Shown here one piece after another: positions 57,001 through 64,000 of a stretch of 64,000 nt of DNA. The stretch's first letter is position 1. Each line of letters opens with the position of its first letter. Origin of the DNA: Cupriavidus pampae. GTDB taxonomy: Bacteria; Pseudomonadota; Gammaproteobacteria; Burkholderiales; Burkholderiaceae. The position numbers and the translations under genes are program-made. Under the pieces are notes generated by a model, which searched no databases, was not told where the DNA came from, and saw only the letters and a list, made by a program, of their open reading frames with translations. The stretch is from contig NZ_CAJZAG010000007.1 in the NCBI RefSeq assembly GCF_914271485.1, forward strand, positions 372,001 to 436,000, given 5' to 3'.

Positions 57001-58074
57001 ATGGCAAACGATTTCCTTGTCTTTGGTGGCGCTGGCGGCGCCAACGTCATTAACCAGGCAACCTATGCCGCTCTGGGCGCGCGTATCGCGGGCTTCGCGT
57101 CTGGCGTAGCACAGTCGTCCCAGCTCAACAAAGTCTGGCGCCAGTCGAGCATCATGTCCGCGGTGCTGGCGCAGTTCATCTCGGACCGTACAGGGCAGGA
57201 CGTGCTGGACGATGGCACGATCGCTACGATCCTGGGGAACCTGAAACTGTCTGCCGCGGCTGTGAACGGCGATGTCACGAAGGCGTTCAGCGTGGCGCCG
57301 GCGACCATCAGCACGCATGCCCTGCAGCTCGGGCAGGCCATTCAATTATTTGGAGGCTCGGTCACTAACGTCACATCGGGAACGACCACTCTTACGTCGC
57401 AGAACGCCGGGCTTGTCCTGGTAAATGCGTCGGGAGGGAATGTGACGATCAACCTCCCGCCGGCGTTCGGGCAGCCCGGCCTGCCCTTCATCTTCATTCG
57501 TATCGACAACGTGCCCTCGATCTCGGTGACGGTGAACCGGACAGGCACGGACACGATCGATGGGGTAATACTGACGTCGTTTCAGTTGATTGGGCAATAC
57601 GACAGGCGTCACATCAAGTCGAGTAGCACTGGCGCCTGGTACACCGTTTCGGCGAGCTATGCTTCAGCTTGCTCGGCGTATCTGAGCACCGCCCAGACTG
57701 GGATTGCGGGCGCAACGTTCACGAAAGTCAGCTTACAGTCCAAGCTGGCGGACGGTGGCGGCGAGTTTGATACTTCGACCTTTCGTTTTATCGCCAAGCA
57801 AGCCGGCCTCTATCAGATCAACGGCGGGGCCAATATCAATGCCCCAGCTGTCAACAACGGCTACTTCTGCGCCATCTTTCGAAACGGTGTGATGGAGAGG
57901 CGCGGCACTTCCGTAATTGGCTATGCCGCGGTGGTTCAGTCGTGCGCTGCGGTTTCCGCAATGATGACGCTCTCCGCCGGCGACATCATCGAGCTCTACG
58001 TCTACGGCGACGCCGGCTTTAGCCTGGTCAACGGCCCCTCCGCCACTCGACTTGACATCACGCGAGTTCAATAA
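57001..58074 (+). CDS. Tail fibre with C1q-like tip, 357 aa
   Basis: The N-terminus (MANDFLVFGGAGGANVINQA) attaches to the baseplate and is typical of fibres in this tail type (ANDFL.FA...ANV..Q..Y). The last 115 residues, from FTKVSLQSKLADGGGEFDTS to the end, have the C1q/TNF-like pattern F.......G.Y..N.. and SAGDIIELYVYGD, a trimeric beta-jelly-roll used for receptor binding. Determines target range of the particle. Confidence 0.78.
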   Translation: MANDFLVFGGAGGANVINQATYAALGARIAGFASGVAQSSQLNKVWRQSSIMSAVLAQFISDRTGQDVLDDGTIATILGNLKLSAAAVNGDVTKAFSVAPATISTHALQLGQAIQLFGGSVTNVTSGTTTLTSQNAGLVLVNASGGNVTINLPPAFGQPGLPFIFIRIDNVPSISVTVNRTGTDTIDGVILTSFQLIGQYDRRHIKSSSTGAWYTVSASYASACSAYLSTAQTGIAGATFTKVSLQSKLADGGGEFDTSTFRFIAKQAGLYQINGGANINAPAVNNGYFCAIFRNGVMERRGTSVIGYAAVVQSCAAVSAMMTLSAGDIIELYVYGDAGFSLVNGPSATRLDITRVQ

Positions 58075-58083
58075 GGATCATCC

Positions 58084-58476
58084 ATGAATCTCCTCGATTG
58101 CATCCAGTACGCGTTTCCCGATGCTCGTCCGGGTGTTGATTTCACGCTCATCGACCGCCTGGATAGAAATGGACCGCAAATTGCCACTTGGGACTATGCA
58201 GGGGCACCGGAGCCGAGCACAGCCCAGTTGCAGGAAGTCGCCGAGGATGCCGCGCGCGAAGCTATCGCTCGAGACGTTCGATTCGACCGCGACAATCTGC
58301 TTGCTGCGGATGACTGGCTTGTTCAGCGTCATCGAGACCAAGTCGATGCGGGCAGCCCCACCGCATTGACCGCTCCGCAGTACGCAGATCTGCTGAGATA
58401 CCGCCAAGCGTTGCGAGACATGCCGACCCAAAGCGGGTTTCCGTCCAACGTCGATTGGCCCTCGCGCCCGATCTAG
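58084..58476 (+). CDS. Tail fibre assembly-type protein, 130 aa
   Basis: MNLLDCIQYAFPDARPGVDF, WDYAGAPEPSTAQLQEVAED and the C-terminus LLRYRQALRDMPTQSGFPSN then VDWPSRPI match phage tail assembly chaperone-type proteins (WP..P ending). It follows the fibre gene. Confidence 0.75.
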   Translation: MNLLDCIQYAFPDARPGVDFTLIDRLDRNGPQIATWDYAGAPEPSTAQLQEVAEDAAREAIARDVRFDRDNLLAADDWLVQRHRDQVDAGSPTALTAPQYADLLRYRQALRDMPTQSGFPSNVDWPSRPI

Positions 58477-58497
58477 GCGGCGTTGACTCAACGGCTC

Positions 58498-58521
58498 GCC
58501 CGCTTTGGCGGGCCTTTTTAT
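58498..58521 (+). terminator. Terminator between tail and lysis genes
   Basis: GCCCGC TTTG GCGGGC then CTTTTTATTT. Confidence 0.82.
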
Positions 58522-58534
58522 TTCCGGGGAATCA

Positions 58535-58753
58535 ATGCGACAAGTCACGCCGGCAGAAGGCGCTAGCTATGCGGGTAGCGGGATCTCGATTGCTTCGTCG
58601 CTCACCTTGACCGATATCGGCATCATCATCGGTATCGTGACAGCGCTGCTCACGTTCGGGCTGAATGCCTACTTCTTGCGACGCAAGGATCAGCGCGAAG
58701 CCGAAGAGCACAGGGCCCGCATGCACGTGCTGGAGGAGCATGACGATGGATAG
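58535..58753 (+). CDS. Holin candidate, 72 aa
   Basis: SLTLTDIGIIIGIVTALLTF then GLNAYFLRRKDQREAEEHRA: one clear transmembrane helix and a basic-acidic C-terminal tail, the pattern of the small HP1/P22-type (pinholin-like) holins. It precedes a signal-anchor endolysin, with which pinholins work. Stop overlaps the endolysin start region. Confidence 0.75.
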   Translation: MRQVTPAEGASYAGSGISIASSLTLTDIGIIIGIVTALLTFGLNAYFLRRKDQREAEEHRARMHVLEEHDDG

Positions 58754-59252
58754 GCAACGCGTCGCAGTGGCGCTCCTCACGGTATCGACAGCCGGAATCT
58801 TGGCTTGGAATGCGCAGGAGAGTTTCACTGATCGCGCGATCGTACCGACCAGGGGTGATAGGCCGACGATTGGCTTCGGGTCCACCCGATACGAAGACGG
58901 TACCCAGGTGAAGATGGGCGACACGATCACGCGCGAGCGCGCGGCGATCCTCGCCAAGAATCTGCGGACTACCGACGAAAAGCGATTCGCCGCCACCCTG
59001 CCGGGCGTCCACCTCTATCAGGCGGAGTTCGATATCTATATGGACTTCGCCGGGCAGTTCGGTATTGGGACCTGGCGGTCTTCGTCGATGCGCCGAGATC
59101 TTCTGGCCGGGAATTTCGCCGGTGCGTGTCAAGCACTGCTCCGCTATAAGTTCTCGGCGGGGTATGACTGCTCAAGACCAGGCAACAGGGTGTGCCGCGG
59201 TGTTTGGAGTCGACAGCAGGAACGTCACCGCGGATGTATGGAGGCGCAATGA
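58740..59252 (+). CDS. SAR-type endolysin (GH24 lysozyme), 170 aa
   Basis: The N-terminal helix RVAVALLTVSTAGILAWNAQ is a weakly hydrophobic signal-anchor-release segment. It is followed by the active site region: E27 in QESFTD, D40 in PTRGD, T43 in PTIGFGST. The enzyme would be exported by Sec, held in the membrane, and activated when the pinholin removes the membrane potential. Element 1 uses a cytoplasmic lysozyme instead. Confidence 0.85.
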   Translation: MTMDRQRVAVALLTVSTAGILAWNAQESFTDRAIVPTRGDRPTIGFGSTRYEDGTQVKMGDTITRERAAILAKNLRTTDEKRFAATLPGVHLYQAEFDIYMDFAGQFGIGTWRSSSMRRDLLAGNFAGACQALLRYKFSAGYDCSRPGNRVCRGVWSRQQERHRGCMEAQ

Positions 59253-59416
59253 AGTACGGAAGCCGAAAATTCGTCACGGCATTGCTGGTCGTAGTGTCTG
59301 CCGATGTGCTGGTGTGGCTGGGCTCTATCGAAGCGTCAGTATGGGGCGCGACGATTGGCAGTGTTGCTGCGGCCTACATCGCGGGGAATATCGCTGAGAA
59401 GATGGTGCGAAAGTGA
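59249..59416 (+). CDS. Small membrane protein of the lysis cassette, 55 aa
   Basis: Two hydrophobic segments: KFVTALLVVVSADVLVWLGS and ASVWGATIGSVAAAYIAGNI. Overlaps the endolysin stop (ATGA) and the Rz start. Could be a second holin or antiholin. Confidence 0.6.
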   Translation: MKYGSRKFVTALLVVVSADVLVWLGSIEASVWGATIGSVAAAYIAGNIAEKMVRK

Positions 59417-60027
59417 ACTTTCTCGATGCGAGACTCTGGCTAGCCATGGCCGCCGCCGTCCTTATCGCCTATGCGGGCGGAAGGTGGGAGCAGCACAGGA
59501 TCGATGAGACGGATTTGGCTCTCGAACGGGCAGGGGCCGCGCGCGATGCCGCGCGAGCGCAAGTCAAGGCGGTAGACGACGCCCGCATCGAAGAGCAACG
59601 CCGCGTTACGGCTCAAACGGAGGTGACCAATGCAGCAAGGAAAGAAGCCGACGCGGCTTGGGCTGATGCCCGCGCTGCTGATGGCGCTGCTGACCGGCTG
59701 CGCGGGCGTATCGCCCAGTTACTCATCGCTGCCCGCGCCGCCCCCAAAGATTCTCCCGCTGCCGGCGGCAGCCCGGCAACCGACGATCCCATCGGAATGC
59801 TTGCCGACGTGCTCCAAAGGGCTGACCGTCGAGCGGGAATCCTGGCTGAGTACGCCGACGCCGCTCGCATCGCCGGCCAGGCCTGTGAACGAAGCTACGA
59901 TTCCCTAATAGAGGTTACCGAAAAGCCCGCGGAGAAAATCACCAATGACGCGCTGCAAGTAGGCGTGGCGGATACCCGCAGAGCAGACATCAAGCCGGGC
60001 ATTGTCGTGGCATACGGCGTCCAATAA
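59413..60027 (+). CDS. Rz-like spanin (DUF2514), 204 aa
   Basis: N-terminal membrane helix WLAMAAAVLIAYAGGRWEQH, then an Ala/Arg/Glu coiled coil and the C-terminal ILAEYADAARIAGQACERSY pattern of DUF2514. It contains Rz1 in another frame. Inner-membrane spanin. Confidence 0.82.
   Translation: MNFLDARLWLAMAAAVLIAYAGGRWEQHRIDETDLALERAGAARDAARAQVKAVDDARIEEQRRVTAQTEVTNAARKEADAAWADARAADGAADRLRGRIAQLLIAARAAPKDSPAAGGSPATDDPIGMLADVLQRADRRAGILAEYADAARIAGQACERSYDSLIEVTEKPAEKITNDALQVGVADTRRADIKPGIVVAYGVQ
59630..59908 (+). CDS. Rz1-like spanin lipoprotein inside Rz, 92 aa
   Basis: Signal LMPALLMALLTGCAG with lipobox LLTGC, then a short Pro-rich mature part (SLPAPPPKILPLPAAARQPT). Nested completely in the Rz-like gene in the +1 frame, like lambda Rz1. 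Confidence 0.8.
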   Translation: MQQGKKPTRLGLMPALLMALLTGCAGVSPSYSSLPAPPPKILPLPAAARQPTIPSECLPTCSKGLTVERESWLSTPTPLASPARPVNEATIP

Positions 60028-60145
60028 CTGCCCCTGCGCAGGCTGGAGATCGGCATGCTGCCGTGCCTATTCTTTGTGCGACTTCTTGGATGAGTTTAGG
60101 TCTGATCGTTGTGGAGTAAGGCCAAGCAGCCGAAATCGTGCCCTG

Positions 60146-60170
60146 CATGGGGTGCAGGTGGTCGGAGGTT
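60146..60170. other. attR core of element 2 (25-bp direct repeat)
   Basis: Identical to 40,692-40,716. On its left, CCTGC (60,142-60,146) is the matching 5' side of the anticodon stem. On its right the tRNA sequence stops at GGAGGTT and turns into TTTCTGTGAG, so the host copy of the tRNA 3' end is absent. Confidence 0.85.
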
Positions 60171-60230
60171 TTTCTGTGAGGCAGATGCGATAAGCGGGTT
60201 TAGATGACCCTCCGGAATCAATGAAATTTA

Positions 60231-60263
60231 AAGGCCTGACGATTTAGATCGTCGGGCCTTTTG
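60231..60263 (+). terminator. Terminator right of attR
   Basis: AAGGCCTGACGAT and ATCGTCGGGCCTT pair (one T-G) around TTAG, followed by TTGC; usable in both directions. Confidence 0.65.
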
Positions 60264-60348
60264 CTTATCTTGAGCCTTGTTTCATCAACTCGACCGAGAT
60301 GCATCGCTGCGTGATGCCACGCATTGGAGCACCGGTCAGACTCATCCA

Positions 60349-61288
60349 ATGTTTGCAATCGTCGACGTAGCGTCTGATGTCGTCGCGCCACCGGAACAGG
60401 CTGGGGCGAAGACTAAGTTTTGGTACGCGGATGCGCGGTACGGATGGACCTTGTTCAAGGAGGGCCGTCCGAATACTGGTGAGAACTGGGCCGAGCGCCT
60501 TGCATGTGAGTTCGCCGTGCAACTCGGGCTGCCGCATGCAGTTTTACGAGTTGGCGCGGTGCGGGCCGTTGCATGGGGTGATCTCGCCGGACTTTGTGCC
60601 GGCGGGAGGGATGCTGCTTTCCGGCAACGACTTGCTAATGAAGTCTCGCGGGCTACGGAGCGAGGACCTCGAACCGAAACAGTTGGCACGTCTGCATGGG
60701 TTGCGGGGTGTTCTCAGTCATCTTCAACGCCTCTCCGACGACGGACTATGTATGCCTCGTGACTTCGTTCCTTTCGAGGGAATCGAGACACCGCTGGACG
60801 TGTTCGTTGGCTATCTCCTGTTCGACGCACGGATTGCGAATCCGGATCGGCATGGTGAGAACTGGGGGATCGTGACCATCACGCCAGCGGAGGATGAGTT
60901 TCTCGCCCCTGCCTTCGATCACGGGGCAGCAATGGGCCGGAGCCTGCTGGATGGCGAGCGAGCGGAGCGTCTGCGTACGAAGGATCGTGGGCGCGACGTT
61001 GACGCATTCTGCGCAAAGGCTCGCTCTGCGTTCTATCCCATGGAGCTTGGCGAGCGCGTCAAAGCGAAGGGAACGTTCGAAGTGTGTGCGGTGGCCGCGG
61101 AGTACGCGCCCCTCGCTATGAAGGCATGGGTGAATAAGCTCAGGGCGATTGAACCGCATCAGATTGACGCGACGATAGCTCGAGTGCCCGACGAGGTGAT
61201 GTCGCACATCGCGAAGACTTTCACGGCGAAAGTGCTGAAGATCAACAGGGCGAGATTGCTCTCCGTCCCGACTGGAGAACTCAAATGA
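60349..61288 (+). pseudogene. HipA-like kinase gene interrupted by a 1-base frameshift
   Basis: The N-terminal 65 codons (MFAIVDVASDVVAPPEQAGA, then WTLFKEGRPNTGENWAERLA) are in one frame up to GLPHAV at 60,543. The remainder (YELARCGPLHGVISPDFVPA onward) is in the frame one base on. One extra T in TTTT (60,542-60,545) explains it; without it a 312-aa protein results. Kinase signatures are intact: ATP-binding Lys in LFKEGRP, NPDRHGENW catalytic loop, FDHGAAMG metal loop. HipA-family kinases phosphorylate translation factors in toxin-antitoxin systems. May also be a sequencing error. Confidence 0.8.
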
Positions 61289-62121
61289 AAACTGTCTATA
61301 TTTCCGATCGCACCCGTTATGCCGACCGACCTAACGAACGGATGGTCGTGGCGCGCCTGGACTGGGACGGCGAGCGGTACCTCTTTTCCTACACGCGTGG
61401 CGTCAAACGCTCCCATTTTCTCCTGTCTTGGGAATGTCAGGCCAAGCTTTACCACGCGCAAGGATTCAAGTCCCTGCCCCCAGTGCTGTCGATCCGCCGT
61501 ATGAATCGATCACGGCCCGATCTTCCGCAGTATCTGCGATGGATGGGGCTGGATGCGCCGGACGAGATGGCCGAATTGGCGATCTCCGGTGGGATCAAGG
61601 CGACCGATTACATCGAGACGTTGCCGTTGCCCGAGAGAACGCCTGACGGCAGGTATCTGCTCCAGTTTTTCACGCGTGGACTCACCCAAACCAATCGTCC
61701 CAGCCTCGACGCCGCGCGCCGCTTGAGTCCGGGCGATCGGCTGCGGCCAGTCATGGACGACTCGACGGGCACCTACGCGCTATTCGCGGAAGCCGGAGGA
61801 GATGCTCCTGCGGTCGGCTATCTGCCGCGCCTATTCACCAAGGATGCGGGCCGATTGCTCGAACGCTATGGCCGGGACGTGCAGGTAGAAGTGCAACGCG
61901 TCAATCCCGAGGCAGCGTTGAGCATGGTGGTCCTGTGCACGCTGACTTGTCCCTGGCCCGAGGGCTTTGAACCGTTTGATGGCGAAGACGACTTTATCTC
62001 GCTTGCGAGGCCCGACGCGGAAGATTGCACCGATGAGCGTTGTGTAGCCTGTCGGATTAACAGGGAGTTGCTTGAGGAGGAGCGCCTCCGCTCAGCGTCT
62101 GCAAAGATCGCACAGGCGTGA
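61285..62121 (+). CDS. HIRAN-domain protein paired with the HipA-like gene, 278 aa
   Basis: The N-terminal part (MVVARLDWDGERYLFSYTRG, then ELAISGGIKATDYIETLPLP) is followed by a HIRAN-like domain about residues 140-215: LSPGDRLRPVMDDSTGTYAL, then VGYLPRLFTKDAGRLLERYG. HIRAN domains bind DNA ends or partner proteins. A Cys cluster (CTDERCVAC) is near the C-terminus. Start overlaps the HipA-like stop by 4 bp, so the pair is one unit, perhaps with this protein in the role of the missing HipA N-subdomain or antitoxin. Confidence 0.65.
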   Translation: MKTVYISDRTRYADRPNERMVVARLDWDGERYLFSYTRGVKRSHFLLSWECQAKLYHAQGFKSLPPVLSIRRMNRSRPDLPQYLRWMGLDAPDEMAELAISGGIKATDYIETLPLPERTPDGRYLLQFFTRGLTQTNRPSLDAARRLSPGDRLRPVMDDSTGTYALFAEAGGDAPAVGYLPRLFTKDAGRLLERYGRDVQVEVQRVNPEAALSMVVLCTLTCPWPEGFEPFDGEDDFISLARPDAEDCTDERCVACRINRELLEEERLRSASAKIAQA

Positions 62122-62205
62122 AGCACATAAAGTCGCCGCCTAATTTGAATCCACCGCCTCGAGTTGCTACCATGAAGATTCGATTCCAGTCATCGGAGGG
62201 ATTTC

Positions 62206-62340
62206 ATGTCTGACAAGGGCATCGGTATTGCCGGTACGACGTGCATTGCATTCGCCGTTGCGGGGCTTGCGCTCGCGGCGTCGTTCTTCCTCGCGTATTA
62301 CGCGGTCAATCCGAAGCGCATCACCCAGAGCGGGGGGTGA
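62206..62340 (+). CDS. Small membrane protein, 44 aa
   Basis: MSDKGIGIAGTTCIAFAVAG then LALAASFFLAYYAVNPKRIT: one transmembrane helix. GGAGG seven bases upstream of the ATG. Stop overlaps a GTG of the next gene. Function unknown. Confidence 0.6.
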   Translation: MSDKGIGIAGTTCIAFAVAGLALAASFFLAYYAVNPKRITQSGG

Positions 62341-62597
62341 GCGCCTCAGGCATGGGCCGCCAGTCCTTGCATGACATGCCGTTAGCCGTGCGCGAGGCGT
62401 TTGCGGACGCCTGCGCGCGGCATGGTTTTGTCTGGGAGGACTTCGAGGTGAGCGCGGACGCCGATGTGGTCAGCGTCGCGCCCGTGGCTGGCGGAGATTT
62501 GCGCGCGTATCCGACAGCGGCCGGCGACGTGCCGTGGACCGTTGCATTCGAGCGCGATCTGGCGCTTGATGTGTTCGGCCCGCCGCTGGCGGATTAG
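62337..62597 (+). CDS. Hypothetical protein, 86 aa
   Basis: GTG start coupled to the membrane peptide (GTGA); an ATG at 62,352 (MGRQSLHDMPLAVREAFADA) is the alternative. Contains CARHGFVWEDFEVSADADVV. Small acidic protein, not recognised. Ends 15 bp before the convergent chemoreceptor gene. Confidence 0.55.
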   Translation: MSASGMGRQSLHDMPLAVREAFADACARHGFVWEDFEVSADADVVSVAPVAGGDLRAYPTAAGDVPWTVAFERDLALDVFGPPLAD

Positions 62598-62612
62598 GCA
62601 GGCAGGGCACGG

Positions 62613-64000
62613 TCAGGCCGGCAGCGCACGCAGTGACGAGCCGGCGAGGCTGCGGTGGCCACCGTGGCGCGAGTCTGCGCCGCGCTCTTCCACGCCCACG
62701 TTCGCCCCTTCGATCCGGAACACCTCCACCGCGGCCGAGAGCCGATGCGCCTGTTCTTCAAGCGCGCCTGCTGCTGCAGCCGCCTCTTCCACCAACGCGG
62801 CGTTCTGCTGCGTGACTTCGTCCATCTGTGCCACTGCCACGTTGACCTGATCGATCCCGCTGCTCTGCTCGGAGGCCGCCGCGGCAATCTCGTTCATGAT
62901 GTCGCTGACGCGTGCGATGGCCGTGACGATCTCGTTCATCGTCGTGCCCGAACGCGACACCAGATCCGCGCCCGATTCCACGCGCGACGTCGACGCGTCG
63001 ATCAGCCCCTTGATCTCCTTGGCCGCGCCCGCGCTACGCTGGGCCAGCGAGCGTACTTCCGACGCCACCACCGCGAAGCCACGTCCCTGTTCGCCCGCGC
63101 GCGCCGCTTCCACGGCCGCGTTGAGCGCAAGAATGTTGGTCTGGAACGCGATGCTTTCGATCACGCCGACGATCTCGCCGATCTTGCGCGAGTCGCTGAC
63201 GATGTTGTTCATGGTGCCAACCACTTCCTTGGTCAGGTCGCCGCCCTGGGCGGCCAGTCCCGACGCGCCTTGCGCCAGCTGGCTGGCCTGGCGCGCGTTC
63301 TCGGCGGTCTGCTTGACCGTCGAGGTCAGCTCTTCCATGCTCGCCGCGGTTTCCTCGAGCGAGGCGGCCTGTTCTTCGGTACGCTGCGACAGGTCGGTAT
63401 TGCCCGACGAGATTTCGCGCACGCCGTGGTTGATCGACTCGGTGCCACTGCGCACGGTGCGGACGGTTTCGATCAGCGAGGCCTGCATCTGCTGCAGCGC
63501 GGCGCTCAGGCGGCCCATCTCGTTCTTGCTGACCACCGTGACGCGGCCGGTCAGGTCACCGTCGGCAATGCGCTGGAACTGTGCGATGGCGGCGTTCACC
63601 GGTACCACGATGGCGCGCATCATCAGCGCGCGGCCGATCCACGCCAGCAGCAGGGCGCCGCCGAGGCCGATGGCGACCGCCCAACTGAGCAGACGGAAGT
63701 GCGCCTGCGCATCGTTATAGCGCTGCTCGCCGCGATCGAGATGGCGTTTTTCCAGTGTAAGCATCGCTTTTTCGTAGGCGCTGTAGAGCGGCGGCAGCTT
63801 GCGCGCCTGCATTTGCAGGAAGGCTTGGCGGTCGCCGCTCTTCAGGGCGGCCAGTGCGGGATTCACGCCCTCGGACAGGAACTTGTCGCGCTTGTCCTGC
63901 ATATCCTTGACGAGCTGCTGTTCCTCGGCGTCCGGGCTGGCCAGTCCGACGTAGTGCTCGATCCGTTCGTTGGCGTTCTTGAGGTATTGGTCGAATCGCT
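62613..64000 (-). CDS. Methyl-accepting chemotaxis protein, N-terminus outside window
   Basis: The frame stays open to the right window edge (upstream residues RFDQYLKNANERIEHYVGLA), so the 5' end is missing. Order seen: periplasmic four-helix-bundle part, one transmembrane helix (LLSWAVAIGLGGALLLAWIG), HAMP domain (AIAQFQRIADGDLTGRVTVV), then the signalling hairpin with the highly conserved tip ESIAFQTNILALNAAVEAAR and AGEQGRGFAVVASEVRSLAQ. No C-terminal NWETF-type pentapeptide; the end is SSLRALPA. A host gene, marking the end of mobile DNA. Confidence 0.95.
   Translation of the reverse strand, partial: RFDQYLKNANERIEHYVGLASPDAEEQQLVKDMQDKRDKFLSEGVNPALAALKSGDRQAFLQMQARKLPPLYSAYEKAMLTLEKRHLDRGEQRYNDAQAHFRLLSWAVAIGLGGALLLAWIGRALMMRAIVVPVNAAIAQFQRIADGDLTGRVTVVSKNEMGRLSAALQQMQASLIETVRTVRSGTESINHGVREISSGNTDLSQRTEEQAASLEETAASMEELTSTVKQTAENARQASQLAQGASGLAAQGGDLTKEVVGTMNNIVSDSRKIGEIVGVIESIAFQTNILALNAAVEAARAGEQGRGFAVVASEVRSLAQRSAGAAKEIKGLIDASTSRVESGADLVSRSGTTMNEIVTAIARVSDIMNEIAAAASEQSSGIDQVNVAVAQMDEVTQQNAALVEEAAAAAGALEEQAHRLSAAVEVFRIEGANVGVEERGADSRHGGHRSLAGSSLRALPA

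Larger units (their letters stand above)
60028..60348. other. Element 2 right end and flank, no gene
   Basis: This 321-bp stretch holds the last phage bases, a tRNA-like stem (CCTGC, 60,142-60,146), the attR core, and a terminator at 60,231. No coding frame is supported. Confidence 0.6.

Overview
The window is GC-rich and carries Burkholderiales-type genes (most like Cupriavidus, Ralstonia or Burkholderia; inferred from gene families and codon style, not from a marker gene). Almost all of it is two adjacent prophage-type elements in the same orientation. A short stretch of host or island DNA follows, ending in a chemoreceptor gene cut by the right edge.

Element 1 (window start to about 40.69 kb) is a lambda/HK97-like siphophage prophage. 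Its integrase is not in the window and would lie to the left. Layout: leftward early genes with a C5 cytosine methylase and a HEPN-like gene (0-5.5 kb); a lambda-like immunity region with CI, Cro and paired 18-bp operators (5.45-6.75 kb); rightward early/replication genes (7.2-13.5 kb); HNH, terminase, portal, ClpP-type protease and capsid (14.6-21.5 kb); head-tail joining and tail genes, including a lambda G/GT-like -1 frameshift site (22-31.6 kb); J-like tip protein and tip accessories (31.7-35.8 kb); holin, lysozyme and Rz/Rz1 (35.8-37.3 kb). Between the lysis genes and the attachment site lies cargo: a RelE-like toxin, an XRE antitoxin and a DUF6941 gene, a TonB-like secreted protein, and a 39-aa Pro/Gly-rich peptide followed by strongly structured DNA.

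Element 2 (40,692-60,170) is bounded by a 25-bp direct repeat identical to part of a tRNA-Pro(GGG) gene. It has an integrase, an excisionase-like gene, an S24-type CI and a Cro with three 15-bp operators on each side, a DUF1376 replication protein and a DnaB helicase. A Q-like regulator is followed by a promoter and terminator, then a complete contractile-tail operon (tail terminator, sheath, tube, frameshifted chaperone, tape measure, hub, spike, baseplate, fibre) and a full lysis cassette. It has no terminase, portal, capsid or protease gene. Only 131 bp separate the Q-like gene from the tail terminator gene. The element is therefore a headless, contractile-tail particle locus (tailocin-like) that still has its integration, immunity and replication functions. 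This is the most interesting system in the window.

Right of element 2 come a HipA-like kinase gene broken by one extra T in a T run, a HIRAN-domain partner gene, two small genes, and the 3' part of a methyl-accepting chemotaxis protein gene on the minus strand.

Both elements share one regulatory design. CI and Cro promoters diverge, operators sit between the -35 and -10 boxes, and the predicted transcription starts fall at or next to the start codons, suggesting leaderless cI and cro messages.
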